From Halorubrum sp. JWXQ-INN 858 (lineage in GTDB: Archaea; Halobacteriota; Halobacteria; Halobacteriales; Haloferacaceae): 64,000 bases of DNA. The stretch lies in NCBI RefSeq assembly GCF_009806985.1, contig NZ_WUAX01000006.1, forward strand, positions 122,184 through 186,183. The letters run 5' to 3'. The position numbers and the translations under genes are program-made. How positions within the stretch are numbered: position 1 is the first letter of the stretch; the number at the start of each line of letters is the position of its first letter. Of this stretch, positions 19,401 to 26,988 are shown piece by piece. The notes below the pieces were generated by a model. It had not been told where the DNA came from. It worked only from the letters and a program-made list of their open reading frames with translations, and did no database searches.

Positions 19401-21963
19401 AACCCAGGAGATCGAGCTGACGGCGACCCACAACGAGACCGGCGAAACGCACGTCGTCGGCAGCCAGGAGGTGACGCTGTCACCGGGTTATTACCATCTC
19501 GGTGCGATCAACATCACCTTCGCGCCCGACGAGCCCGGTCACTACGACCTCGAGCTCGGTGGCACCAACGCCGGGTGGGTGGACGTCGAGCCGGCCATCT
19601 CCGACGTCCAAGTGATCGCCGCCTCCACCTCGGAGGTCGAGCTGATAGAGGGCGAGGAGACGTACGTGATCGGGTCGGTCTACCAGGCCGGGAACGTCGA
19701 GGGAACCCAGGAGATCGAGCTGACGGCGACGCACCAGGGGACCGGCGAGACGACCGTCGTCGGGAGCCAGGAAGTGACGCTGTCGCCGGGTTATTACCAC
19801 CTCGGCGCGCTCAACGTCACGTTTGCGCCCGACGAGCCCGGGACGTACGAACTCGAGCTCGGCGACCGCGACGCCGGCATCGTCGACGTCGAGCCCGCTG
19901 AGACGGACATTCAAGTCATCGCCGCCTCCACCTCGGACGTCGACATCACGCTGGGCGAGGAGACGTACGTGATCGGATCGGTCTACCAGTCGGGCAACGT
20001 CGAGGGAACCGAGGAGATCGAGCTGACCGCGACACACCAGGAGACGGGCGAGACGACCGTTGTCGGCAGCCAAGAAGTGACGCTGTCGCCGGGTTATTAC
20101 CACCTCGGCGCGCTCAACGTCACGTTCGAACCGACGCTTCCCGGCACGTACGACCTCCAACTCGGCGACCGAAACGCCGGGTGGGTCGACGTCGAGGACA
20201 TCTACGCCGACGTCTCGGTGATCGCCGCGTCCGCCTCGAACGTCGAGGCGGCCGTCGGCGAGGAGACCTACGTGATCGGTAGCCTACACAACGCTGGGAA
20301 CATCCCCGGCGTGCTCGAAGTCGAGCTCGCGGTCGACGGCGAAGTCGTCGCCACCGACCCGGTGACGGTACCGCCGGGGACGTACCTCCTCGGCGGAACC
20401 AACGTCACCTTCGTCGGCGACGAGCCCGGGACGTACGACCTCTCGCTGGCCGGCACGAACGCCGGTACGGTGACGATCGTCGAGGCGACGGTCGATCCGG
20501 GCGTGACGGCGATCCACGGGGCGACGACGATGTACGACCCCGAGGACGACGTCGACAAGGTGTACGCGGGGACGGACGTTCCCGTCGACGTCGCGGTCGA
20601 CTCCGATCACGCGATCGACGAGGTGACGCTCGTCGTCGACTCGCTGGCGACGACGTTCACCGCCGAGTTCGACGCGACACACGTCGCGGGCGACGACTGG
20701 GCCGCGACCGTCGACCTCGACGAGATCCCCGACGACGGGGAGTACGAGGTGTCCGTCGAGGCCGTCGACGCGCTCGGACACGTCGGCACGGGCGTCGCGG
20801 ACGAGGTGCTCGTGATCGACCGGCACGGTCCGTCGATGGCGGCGGCGATCGAGGACGTGGACCGCGAGGACGCGACGGTCGCCGTCGCGAGCGACGAGCC
20901 GCTCGCCGAGCCTCCGACCGTCACGGTCGAGGCCCCCGACGGGTCGATCGGTTCGGTGACGATGGCCGAGGTGAACCCGGACGGGACGGCGACGGCCGCG
21001 TTCGTGGGGACCCTCGAGTTCGAGGAGTCCGGCGAGTACGCCGTCACCGTCGAGGGGACCGACCTGGCCGGCAACGACGGGCACGACACCGCGTCGGTCG
21101 TCGTCAACACCGACTTCACGATCGCGGACGGGCGGATCGTCAACCAGGTGACCGGCACCACGATCGAGTTCGACGTGGCCGATGACGCTCGGCGGGCGAT
21201 CGAGGAGGAGCTGTTCCTGGCGGTCTCCGAATCGACCGTGAACGCGGACCTCGACGGGTCCGCCGTCGGCGTCGGTTTCCTGACCGCCGAGCTCGACGAC
21301 TTCCTCGCCCACCACCTCGAGGAGGCGACGGTTTCGATGGCGGTCGACGGAAGCGCGCTCGCCCCCGGCACGAGCGCGGCGGACGCACAGCTCCACCACT
21401 ACGACGACGCCACGGGCGAGTGGAACGCCGTCGAGACGACCCACGAGGTGGCCGACGGAACGGACTTCCTCGTGGCCGACGTCACGGGCTTTTCGACGTA
21501 CGGAGCCCTCGTTCCGGACGAGGAGCCGCCGACGGTGACGGCGACCTCGCCGGACGACGGGGCGACGCTCGACGCCGACACCGACGCGGTGACGCTCCGC
21601 TTCGAGTACGAGGACGACCTCACCGGCGTCGACGTCGGGTCCGTCACGATCGCCGTCGACGGGACGGACGTCACCGACGACTCGAACAGCCGGATCACGA
21701 GCGAGAGTGCCGAACACACCTTCGCCGTCGACGTCGGAACGAGCCACGAGGCGGTCCTCACCGTCGCCGACCGCGCCGGGAACACGGCGACCCACGAGCT
21801 GTCCTTCGCGGTCGACGACGCGGACGACGGCCCCTCGACGTCCGAGCCGGAGCCGGCCGAGGCATCCGTTTCGACCGGACTCTCGCCGGTCTGGGTCCTG
21901 TTCGTGCTCGGGCTGTTGGTCGGCGTCGGCGTCCTCGGATACCGGCTGCGTCGGTCGTCCTGA
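13396..21963 (+). CDS. Giant cell-surface protein: beta-helix, PKD, CARDB domains and 11 ~101-residue repeats
   Basis: A 2,855-residue exported protein. Residues 1-42 are a signal peptide (hydrophobic core VFAVLFSVLMVTSVV, likely cleavage after AVAA). Residues ~55-565 form a NosD-like right-handed beta-helix rich in short N/D/G turns; ~570-665 a beta module ending LRVWRYDGAWH; ~668-850 two carboxypeptidase-regulatory-like domains; ~852-936 a PKD domain (YGWDFTGDGEFEV, HTYAEAGTYDVQLLV); then a Ser-Pro linker and CARDB-type domains to ~1258. Residues 1259-2364 are eleven tandem repeats. Ig-like C-terminal domains follow, and VWVLFVLGLLVGVGVLGYRL near the end is a membrane anchor with a basic tail. 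No PGF-CTERM motif is seen. Role inferred: adhesion or surface stalk; no catalytic residues recognised. Confidence 0.93.
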   Translation: MVGVGFRTTRRDLRTKVFAVLFSVLMVTSVVAAGGIGTAVAAEPTERCDVHVADGESIQAAVDDASAGDTICVAPGTYAETLTIGTAGIEIVAADGATLAPDGDSGEAVGLAVVETDRVIVDGFRIDGERFESDDTRYGVHLETADETALRNLTVTGWDIGIRFSDANDGEVTGVVTEHNNAGFTLGDARGNEVTDLTTRHNENRGLVLGSGLYSTTTENSFIDVTAYDNERSGGGSSPGAIQLSWGATNNQFVGVRSDSSAAGIYTAGGSSGNSFRDVVVNDNDRYGLTLESSNGDSFDGVEASGNGWNGIRISQSNGNELVDVTATANDGTGIFVAGDFRGSPAAANNVFESVVAADNDGSGIQLSVAADNEFRDLLLSNNSGSALNLPSRSGGNAFSDVTVVKGSGNVIHVGPDSNVGNTFENVEVSDSQGGLTLLGERTTVTGLAVRDGSGTAVTVSTGMASGVQAGGADNVLTDVSVSNVTGTGVRVANEATNNTLSAVTVHDVSGAGVSMQGGSDNAVVDAALSDVGVGIDLGDAAENRFESVALGDAIVSGYGHDVRLSAADEPAELPAGVEPLGSYVEVTDTSATGTLEHLRIAYDPADLGGVQESSLRVWRYDGAWHAPADEPYFSGYDTDEQYVFAHGISDFSTFGVFGETDPEPFETGTLGGTVSGEGEPLDGAEVLVFDESGYGDIDDTSADGSYGFTLPTGSYELVVNAEGYLSSTVEGVEIAEDGTTTVDVDLEPEPEPGTLAGVVTGDGGGADAGVTLDGGTGGGIWNAAVTATDPDSGEEWSTTTDFGGTYELELAPGTYDVTADSARHAPTTVEGVSIVEDETTTLDIELTEVSDVEFAYTPADPVAGDAVTFDATESTVPEGRVSYGWDFTGDGEFEVSSDPTIEHTYAEAGTYDVQLLVEIPSVFYETTTRTVVVGEPDGESSPSPSPSPSPSPSPSPDPEPELDPASFAVSIDDAASPVVAGDTLDVTATVENVGDADGSGTVELRLDEEAVDSADVSLDAGASATVTLSWETESGDVGTHALEVRAGDGSDTVDVVVGDAAVDLAVGSASVAPADTSVGEPVTVTVTVTNEAPVAGIGTVTLAVDGEPVGEQSVEIGANETRAIETTHAFAEPGTYDVSVDGVDAGTVTVTEADPASIVVFGGEADRESVAPGETVTVVGDLYNSGGVAGNETIELDVGGEVVDSTVVSLDPGIERGAVELQWTPTTADLPESGESIDVDLRLNLLTVDTVELDASYTDIQVIAASTADTELVEGEETYVIGSVYQAGTMEGTEEIELRATHNETGETTVVGSQEVTLSPGYYHLGAINITFAPDEPGHYDLQLGDRNAGWVDVEPAVSDIQVIAASTSDVEIVEGETTSVIGSIYQAGNVEGTETIELRATRTVDGEEVTDVVGSQEVTLSPGFYHLGAINVTWGPDPGYYDLQLGSRSAGWVDVEPAETDVQVIAASTSDVELIEGEETYVIGSVYQGGNVEGTEEIELTATHNETGETHVVGSQEVTLSPGYYHLGAINITFAPDEPGHYDLQLGDRNAGWVDVEPAETDIQVIAASTSDVELIEGEETYVIGSIYQSGNVEGTEEIELIATHNETGETHVVGSQEVTLSPGYYHLGAINVTFAPDEPGHYDLELGGTNAGWVDVEPAVSDIQVIAASTSDVEIKQGEETYVIGSIYQAGNVEGTEEIELTATHSETGETHVVGSQEVTLSPGYYHLGAINVTFAPDEPGHYDLELGDRNAGWVDVEPAETDIQVIAASVSDVELIEGEETYVIGSVYQAGNVTGTEAIELTATHQGTGEATVVGSQEVTLSPGYYHLGAINITFAPDEPGTYDLTLGDRDAGMVAVEEAFTDITVIAASTSETELVQGVDEAYVIGSVYQGGNVEGTEEIELTATHQGTGETHVVGSQEVTLSPGYYHLGALNITFAPDEPGTYDLTLGDRDAGIVDVEPAVSDIQVIAASTSDVELIEGEETYVIGSVYQAGNVEGTQEIELTATHNETGETHVVGSQEVTLSPGYYHLGAINITFAPDEPGHYDLELGGTNAGWVDVEPAISDVQVIAASTSEVELIEGEETYVIGSVYQAGNVEGTQEIELTATHQGTGETTVVGSQEVTLSPGYYHLGALNVTFAPDEPGTYELELGDRDAGIVDVEPAETDIQVIAASTSDVDITLGEETYVIGSVYQSGNVEGTEEIELTATHQETGETTVVGSQEVTLSPGYYHLGALNVTFEPTLPGTYDLQLGDRNAGWVDVEDIYADVSVIAASASNVEAAVGEETYVIGSLHNAGNIPGVLEVELAVDGEVVATDPVTVPPGTYLLGGTNVTFVGDEPGTYDLSLAGTNAGTVTIVEATVDPGVTAIHGATTMYDPEDDVDKVYAGTDVPVDVAVDSDHAIDEVTLVVDSLATTFTAEFDATHVAGDDWAATVDLDEIPDDGEYEVSVEAVDALGHVGTGVADEVLVIDRHGPSMAAAIEDVDREDATVAVASDEPLAEPPTVTVEAPDGSIGSVTMAEVNPDGTATAAFVGTLEFEESGEYAVTVEGTDLAGNDGHDTASVVVNTDFTIADGRIVNQVTGTTIEFDVADDARRAIEEELFLAVSESTVNADLDGSAVGVGFLTAELDDFLAHHLEEATVSMAVDGSALAPGTSAADAQLHHYDDATGEWNAVETTHEVADGTDFLVADVTGFSTYGALVPDEEPPTVTATSPDDGATLDADTDAVTLRFEYEDDLTGVDVGSVTIAVDGTDVTDDSNSRITSESAEHTFAVDVGTSHEAVLTVADRAGNTATHELSFAVDDADDGPSTSEPEPAEASVSTGLSPVWVLFVLGLLVGVGVLGYRLRRSS
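17170..20487 (+). repeat. Eleven tandem ~303-bp (101-residue) coding repeats
   Basis: Repeat starts, taken at the residue before D-I/V-Q-V-I-A-A-S, are at 17170, 17473, 17779, 18082, 18385, 18688, 18991, 19297, 19600, 19903 and 20206. Spacing is 303 bases except after copies 2 and 7, where it is 306 bases. Copies 1-10 are nearly identical for long stretches of DNA; copy 11 is clearly diverged. Conserved elements are EETYVIGS, a GN(V)EGT segment, VVGSQEVTLSPGYYHLGA, an NxT sequon and NAGWVDVEPA. The preceding ~105 residues (from 16855) look like an older relative. Confidence 0.95.
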
Positions 21964-21971
21964 CGACCGGT

Positions 21972-22047
21972 ACGTCGGATCGACGCCCCCACGTCGGATC
22001 GACGCCCCCACGTCGGATCGACGCCCCCACGTCGGATCGACGCCCTC
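21972..22047. repeat. Tandem 19-bp repeat, 4 copies, after the giant gene's stop
   Basis: ACGTCGGATCGACGCCCCC occurs at 21972, 21991, 22010 and 22029; the last copy has one change. It begins 9 bases after the TGA. Confidence 0.9.
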
Positions 22048-22055
22048 GCCCCGAC

Positions 22056-22089
22056 CAACGTCTCTGCACCGACAACGTCTCTGCGCCGA
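22056..22089. repeat. Tandem 17-bp repeat, 2 copies
   Basis: CAACGTCTCTGCACCGA at 22056-22072 and a one-mismatch copy at 22073-22089, close after the 19-bp array. Confidence 0.8.
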
Positions 22090-22336
22090 CCCAACCGACC
22101 CACGCCCCCTCCGTTGACCCGCCGATCGGTCCGACGGCCGGTAAGCCGATCCAACACCGTCCAGTCAGTCGATCGACGGGGCGGTCGCCGGTGGACGTAT
22201 CGCCTTGCGTGGCCGCGAGTACGGTCACCGAACTCGACGCGGCTTTCGCCACGCGGTTTCGAAAGCATGCGTTACTCGAACGGGGGTTCGATAGCGACTC
22301 TATAGCTAACCGACCGGTCCACGTACCGCGACCGCG

Positions 22337-25300
22337 ATGTCAAACGAACCGAACGATCCGTCAGCGGAGGAGAACACGTATCGACGCCGGACCGTCATGG
22401 GAGGGATCGCGACCGGCGCGGGGGTGAGCGCGCTCGGCTCGAACGCCGCCGGGGAGCCGGAAAGCAACGATCCGGACGAGGGCGTGTCGAGCGAGGACGC
22501 GTCGAGCGAGAGCGTGTCGAACGAGCAGGTGACGAACGAGTGGGTGCCGGCCGACGCCAGCGAGGCACACGTCGCCGTCCTCTCGGGGGACCAAGCGGGC
22601 GTCGAGACGACGGCGGGCGGCTGTGTACACGTCACCCCGGGCGAGGAGGGGACGCTCCTGTTCGACGTCGTCGTCGAGGACGCACAGTGTCTCACCCAGG
22701 CGCACGTTCGTGAAGGGGGCCGAGGGGAGGACGGAGAGATCGTCGCGACCCTGTTCGAGTACACGGCGGAGCCCGACGGGAGCGGTGACGGCGACCCGTT
22801 GACGACCACTCCGGAGACCCCGTTGATACAGGGCGGGCTCGTCGACGACCCCGACCTCGCGGAGGCTATCCTCACCGAGCCCGCCGGCTTCCACGTCACC
22901 GTCCACACCGCACACAACCCCGAGGGAGAGATCCGCGGACAGATCCGCGGGTTCGAGCGCGGCACGGACACCGAGATCGAACCCGTCCCCGCGGAGTTCA
23001 CCGCTTCGTCGCTCCGCCCGCGGAACCCGACCGTCGTCCGCGGGGACTGGATCGACGTCTCCGCGCGGATCGAAAACCTCGGCGACGTGACGGCCACGCA
23101 GACGGTGCAGCTCCGGATCGACGGCGAGGTCATCGCCGAACGGGACGTCGAACTCGGCTGTCGACGGGCGCGAACCGTCCGGTTTCAGGACGTGGACACC
23201 GAGGACCTCGAGCCCGGCGAGTACGAACACGGCGTCTTCACCGAGGACGACTCGACGACGGGAACGCTCACCGTCCTGCGGCCGCCGGAGTTCATTGTCT
23301 CGGAGCTCGACCCGGACGACGTGACCGTGAGCCGGGGCGACCTGATCGACGTCTCCGCGCGGATCGAGAACGTCGGGGAGGCGAGGGGGAGACAGAGCGT
23401 CGAGCTGCGGATCGACGACGAGCTGGTTTCGAGCCGGACCCTGCGGCTGTCCGGCGGCGACTCCCGAACCGTCACGTTCGAGGACGTCGACACCGAGGAC
23501 CTCGAGCCCGGCGAGTACGAACACGGCGTCTTCACCGAGGACGACTCCGAAACCGGTCGACTCCGGATCCGAACACCGCCCGAGTTCGCCGTCTCGGAGC
23601 TCGACCCGGACGACGTGACCGTGAGCCGGGGCGACCTGATCGACGTCTCCGCGCGGATCGAGAACGTCGGGGAGGAGGCCGGGTCGCAGGACGTCGAGCT
23701 GCGGATCGATGACGAGGTCGTAGCGGAGCGTGAACTCGAACTGGGCGGAGGCGACGACGAGACGGTCACGTTCGAGGACGTCGACACCGAGGACCTCGAC
23801 CCGGGCGAGTACGAACACGGCGTCTTCACCGACGACGACTCCGCAACCGGCCAACTCAGAGTTCGGACACCGTCCGGATTCACCGTCTCGGATCTCGACC
23901 CCGATGAGGTGACCGTGGCTCAGGGCGACCTGATCGACGTCTCCGCGCGGATCGAGAACGTCGGCGAGGAGGCCGGAACGCAGGACGTCGAGCTGCGGAT
24001 CGACGACGAGGTCGTGGCGGATCGCGAACTCGAGCTGGAAGGAGGCGACGACGAAACGGTCACGTTCGAGGACGTGGATACCGAAGACCTCGAGCCGGGC
24101 GAGTACGAACACGGCGTCTTCACCGACGACGACTCCGCGACCGGTCGCTTGACCGTCGAAGCGGCGACGGACGATGGCACCATCGACGGCTGTACGATAA
24201 TCGATGAACCGGGGGACTACGAGATCGTCAACGACATCACCGACGACGGCGAGAGGTTCGGCGGACCCGACGTCGACGCCTGTATCTGGATCCGATCGGG
24301 GGACGTGCGTCTCGACGGGAACGGATACACGATCAGCGGCGAGGGCGAGGGAGTCGGCGTCTTCGTCGGCGAGCTCGACGATCGGGTCGAGGACGTGACG
24401 GTCCGCGACCTCGACGTGGAAGGGTTCGGGGACGGGATCAGTTTCGGCTCCGACCTGCTGGACTGGCCTGTTCAGGCCACTCTCGAGGACGTGACGGCGA
24501 CCGACAACGAGCTTGGCGTCTTCTTGTACTCCGCGAGCGGGTCGACGCTCCGGAACGTCACGGCGTCCGGGAACGGCAATTACGGTGTCTTAGTGTGGGA
24601 GACGAACGACCCCGTGGCCGAGAACGTCACCGCCACCGAGAACGGCAGGGACGGGATCTACCTTAGCGAGGTCGGGAACGGCGAGTACACCGGGCTCACG
24701 GCAACTGACAACGACGATGTCGGGATCAGGATGGGCGAAGACGTGGTGGGGAGCACGTTCACCGACCTGACCATCGCCGGAAACGGTGGACCGGGGCTGT
24801 CTGCGGTCGACGGCGACGACACGCTCCGTGACGCGGTGATCGAGGACAACGACGGAGCAGGCGTTTGGGTATCGGCGAACGACCTGGAGTTCGACGACGT
24901 GCTCATCCGCCGCAACGACGGCTTACAGGTCGAGACCCAGGGTAGTTCACAGCACACGGCGTCGGATCTGGGGATCGGCGACGCGGCCGTGTTCGCGTTC
25001 AGCGACCAAGGGGTCTCGCTCGATGCCATCGACCGTGATGACTTCCCTACGCTGCCCGACGACGTGGTTGCGGTCGGCGACGGGGTCGAGGTCCTCGACG
25101 TCGACACGGCCGACGTGGTCCTGTCGTACGACGAGGGCGACGTCGCCGGGGACGTCGTCGAACTGTGGCGGTACGAGGACGGAGAATGGACCGTCGTCGA
25201 CGCGTTCGACGCGGACGGAACGATCGACACCGAGCTGACCCAAGACGGGATCTACGCGCCGGTCGAGGATACGAGCGATCCGACTGACGAGGAAGAGGAG

Positions 25301-25609
25301 GAAGAGCCGGACGACGAGGAAGAAGAGGACGAAGACGAAGAGGAAGAAGAGGACGAAGACGAAGAGGAAGAAGAGGACGAAGACGAAGAGCCGGACGACG
25401 AGGAGGAGGAGGAAGAAGAGGACGAAGACGAAGAGGAAGAAGAGGACGAAGACGAAGAGGAAGAAGAGGACGAAGAGGAAGAAGAGGACGAAGAGGAAGA
25501 GCCGGATGATGAGGAGGAGGAAGAAGAGGACGAAGAGGAAGAGCCGGATGATGAGGAGGAGGAAGAGCCCGACGACGAGGACGACGAGGAAGACGAAGAC
25601 GAGTCCTGA
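22337..25609 (+). CDS. Tat-exported surface protein: CHRD, four CARDB repeats, beta-helix, acidic tail
   Basis: A 1,090-residue protein. The N-terminus carries a Tat signal (RRRTVMGGIATGAGVSALG) with no lipobox Cys. Residues ~70-215 match a CHRD domain (AHVAVLSGDQ at the start, GFHVTVHTAHNPEGEIRGQI at the end). Residues ~221-612 are four 98-residue CARDB-type repeats. Residues ~620-870 are a right-handed beta-helix, followed by a module ending VELWRYEDGEW, also found after the beta-helix of the upstream giant protein. Residues ~984-1090 are almost only Glu and Asp with spaced PDD. No transmembrane anchor is seen, so it is probably released or held at the surface non-covalently. Function unknown; structural or adhesive role inferred. 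Confidence 0.92.
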   Translation: MSNEPNDPSAEENTYRRRTVMGGIATGAGVSALGSNAAGEPESNDPDEGVSSEDASSESVSNEQVTNEWVPADASEAHVAVLSGDQAGVETTAGGCVHVTPGEEGTLLFDVVVEDAQCLTQAHVREGGRGEDGEIVATLFEYTAEPDGSGDGDPLTTTPETPLIQGGLVDDPDLAEAILTEPAGFHVTVHTAHNPEGEIRGQIRGFERGTDTEIEPVPAEFTASSLRPRNPTVVRGDWIDVSARIENLGDVTATQTVQLRIDGEVIAERDVELGCRRARTVRFQDVDTEDLEPGEYEHGVFTEDDSTTGTLTVLRPPEFIVSELDPDDVTVSRGDLIDVSARIENVGEARGRQSVELRIDDELVSSRTLRLSGGDSRTVTFEDVDTEDLEPGEYEHGVFTEDDSETGRLRIRTPPEFAVSELDPDDVTVSRGDLIDVSARIENVGEEAGSQDVELRIDDEVVAERELELGGGDDETVTFEDVDTEDLDPGEYEHGVFTDDDSATGQLRVRTPSGFTVSDLDPDEVTVAQGDLIDVSARIENVGEEAGTQDVELRIDDEVVADRELELEGGDDETVTFEDVDTEDLEPGEYEHGVFTDDDSATGRLTVEAATDDGTIDGCTIIDEPGDYEIVNDITDDGERFGGPDVDACIWIRSGDVRLDGNGYTISGEGEGVGVFVGELDDRVEDVTVRDLDVEGFGDGISFGSDLLDWPVQATLEDVTATDNELGVFLYSASGSTLRNVTASGNGNYGVLVWETNDPVAENVTATENGRDGIYLSEVGNGEYTGLTATDNDDVGIRMGEDVVGSTFTDLTIAGNGGPGLSAVDGDDTLRDAVIEDNDGAGVWVSANDLEFDDVLIRRNDGLQVETQGSSQHTASDLGIGDAAVFAFSDQGVSLDAIDRDDFPTLPDDVVAVGDGVEVLDVDTADVVLSYDEGDVAGDVVELWRYEDGEWTVVDAFDADGTIDTELTQDGIYAPVEDTSDPTDEEEEEEPDDEEEEDEDEEEEEDEDEEEEEDEDEEPDDEEEEEEEDEDEEEEEDEDEEEEEDEEEEEDEEEEPDDEEEEEEDEEEEPDDEEEEEPDDEDDEEDEDES
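22997..24160 (+). repeat. Four tandem 294-bp (98-residue) CARDB-type coding repeats
   Basis: Repeat starts at 22997, 23291, 23585 and 23879 are spaced exactly 294 bases. Shared elements are DLIDVSARIENVGE, VELRIDDE, TVTFEDVDTEDLEPGEYE and HGVFT-DDS-TG. Copies 3 and 4 are the closest pair. Confidence 0.92.
25277..25606 (+). repeat. Purine-rich low-complexity tract encoding an Asp/Glu tail
   Basis: About 330 bases made almost only of GAG, GAA and GAC codons, broken by CCGGACGAC (PDD) at intervals. The coding strand is overwhelmingly purine, unlike the flanking sequence. Internal units such as GAGGAAGAAGAGGACGAAGA recur many times. Confidence 0.92.
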
Positions 25610-25614
25610 CTCAG

Positions 25615-25640
25615 CCTCGAGTCGGTTTTTCGAGGAGCGT
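25615..25640 (+). terminator. Probable terminator after the acidic-tail protein gene
   Basis: CCTCGA (25615-25620) pairs with TCGAGG (25630-25635) around a loop that contains a run of five T (25626-25630), a few bases after the stop codon. Confidence 0.45.
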
Positions 25641-25699
25641 CGTCGACCCGAGCCCCGCTCGGCTGGCGGTCGGTGGCTCCGACGATCGTCGCCCCGTGT

Positions 25700-26974
25700 T
25701 TATAGCCGCGTCAGCGTGAGGACCAACCCGGCCGTTCCGACGGCGGCCAGCAGCAGGAACCCCTCATCGAACGAGCCGTAGTCGGCGAGCAGACCGATAA
25801 GCAGCGGCGAGCTCGCCGCGACCAGCATCCAGCTCGCCTTCAGCGTCCCCAACCCGGTTCCCTGCATGTCCTCGGGCAGCGAGCTCGCGATGTACGTCTG
25901 CGTGGCGACGCCGCAGCCGTTCCACGCGCTGACGAGAACCGTCAGCGCGACGAGCCCGGCGAGCCCGTGAACGAACGGCAACAGCCACAGCGCCACGACG
26001 CACCCCCCGAGCGAGAGCGCGAGCGTCGGGCGGGTTCCGAACCGGTCGAGCAGGCTCCCGGAGACGGGCTGGATCACGGCCCCGACCGCGAAGAACAGCC
26101 CGAACAGCGCCGCCGCGACCTGCGGCGACAGCCCCTTCGAGACGGTGAGGTACGTCGGGTAAAACGAGGAGAACCCCTGTATCACGAACGAGACGGTGAC
26201 CTGCACGAGCACGACCGTCGGGATCGAATCGCGGCTGATCCCGCGTTTGATGCGAACCAGCACGTCTCGCGAGAACTCGTCGACCGCGCTCGACTCGCCC
26301 GACGTCCGCTTCGGAACCACGACGAAAAGCGCCACGGCGACGAGGGCGAACAGCGGGGCGAACGCTCCGATTCCGACCCGCCAGACGGTGTACGATGCGA
26401 TGGCGGCCGCGACGACCGGGAAGACGGTGTTGCCGACGTTGCCCGCCGCCATCGTGAGCCCGATCGCCGACCCGGCCCGGTCCGAATAGATGTCGGTGAA
26501 GATGGTGAAGCGCGTCGGGCCGTACAGCGCGGTCGCGAGGCCGAACGCGATAGTGCCCGCGAACAGCATCGGGACGGTCACGGCCGTCGCAACGACGATC
26601 ACCGCGCCGGCCGAGACGACCGTACTGAGGACCACGACGTTCCCCTCCCCGACCCGGTCGCCGAGGATCCCGCCCGGGACGTGCCCGACGGCGTACGCCG
26701 CCCACAGCAGCGTCAACAGCAGGCCGGTCGTGCTCAGCCCGATCCCGAAGTCGGTCTGGAGGGCAGGGACGAGGACGGGATAGACGAACCTGACCCCGAT
26801 CGAGAGCGCCCAGCCGACGCCCACGGCGACCAGGATCCACCCCCGCCCGTCCGACCAGAGTTCCCTCGCCACCGTCTTCGCGTGCCGCCCGATCGAGTAG
26901 ACTGTGTTGGACACGGATCGTTCGTTGCTGGTCGTAGTCGGACCCTCGGCCCTTGGTGTTGCGTACGCGGCCAA
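25700..26974 (-). CDS. MFS transporter
   Basis: A 424-residue integral membrane protein with the twelve-helix layout of the major facilitator superfamily. The loop after helix 2 has GGILGDRVGEGNV, the G-x-x-x-D-R motif of MFS, repeated in the second half as GSLLDRFGTRP. The gene could also start at GTG 26914 (404 residues), which places the first helix nearer the N-terminus; the first 20 residues from 26974 are polar and unsupported by a TATA box. Substrate unknown. It converges with the surface-protein gene and is followed upstream by an inverted repeat at 26989-27015. Confidence 0.9.
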   Translation of the reverse strand: MAAYATPRAEGPTTTSNERSVSNTVYSIGRHAKTVARELWSDGRGWILVAVGVGWALSIGVRFVYPVLVPALQTDFGIGLSTTGLLLTLLWAAYAVGHVPGGILGDRVGEGNVVVLSTVVSAGAVIVVATAVTVPMLFAGTIAFGLATALYGPTRFTIFTDIYSDRAGSAIGLTMAAGNVGNTVFPVVAAAIASYTVWRVGIGAFAPLFALVAVALFVVVPKRTSGESSAVDEFSRDVLVRIKRGISRDSIPTVVLVQVTVSFVIQGFSSFYPTYLTVSKGLSPQVAAALFGLFFAVGAVIQPVSGSLLDRFGTRPTLALSLGGCVVALWLLPFVHGLAGLVALTVLVSAWNGCGVATQTYIASSLPEDMQGTGLGTLKASWMLVAASSPLLIGLLADYGSFDEGFLLLAAVGTAGLVLTLTRL

Positions 26975-26988
26975 TCCGGCCGGAACGC

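Larger units (their letters stand above)
21964..22336. other. Intergenic region between the two large surface-protein genes
   Basis: A 373-base gap. It holds two tandem repeat arrays directly after the giant gene's stop and a TATA-like CTATAGC at about 22300-22306 before the next gene. No gene is supported. Confidence 0.6.

Noticed and set aside
17170..20487. Giant-gene repeats considered as an assembly artefact
   Set aside because: All copies stay in frame, the copies differ from each other in a mosaic way, and the last one is strongly diverged, so they are likely real; the exact copy number still depends on the assembly.
20284..22011. Long antisense frame under the C-terminal part of the giant surface protein
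   Set aside because: Composition mirrors the sense strand and it shows no domain; the sense frame continues clear Ig-like domains and a membrane anchor.
21972..22089. Tandem repeats considered as a CRISPR array
   Set aside because: Units are directly adjacent without unique spacers, and no cas gene is near.
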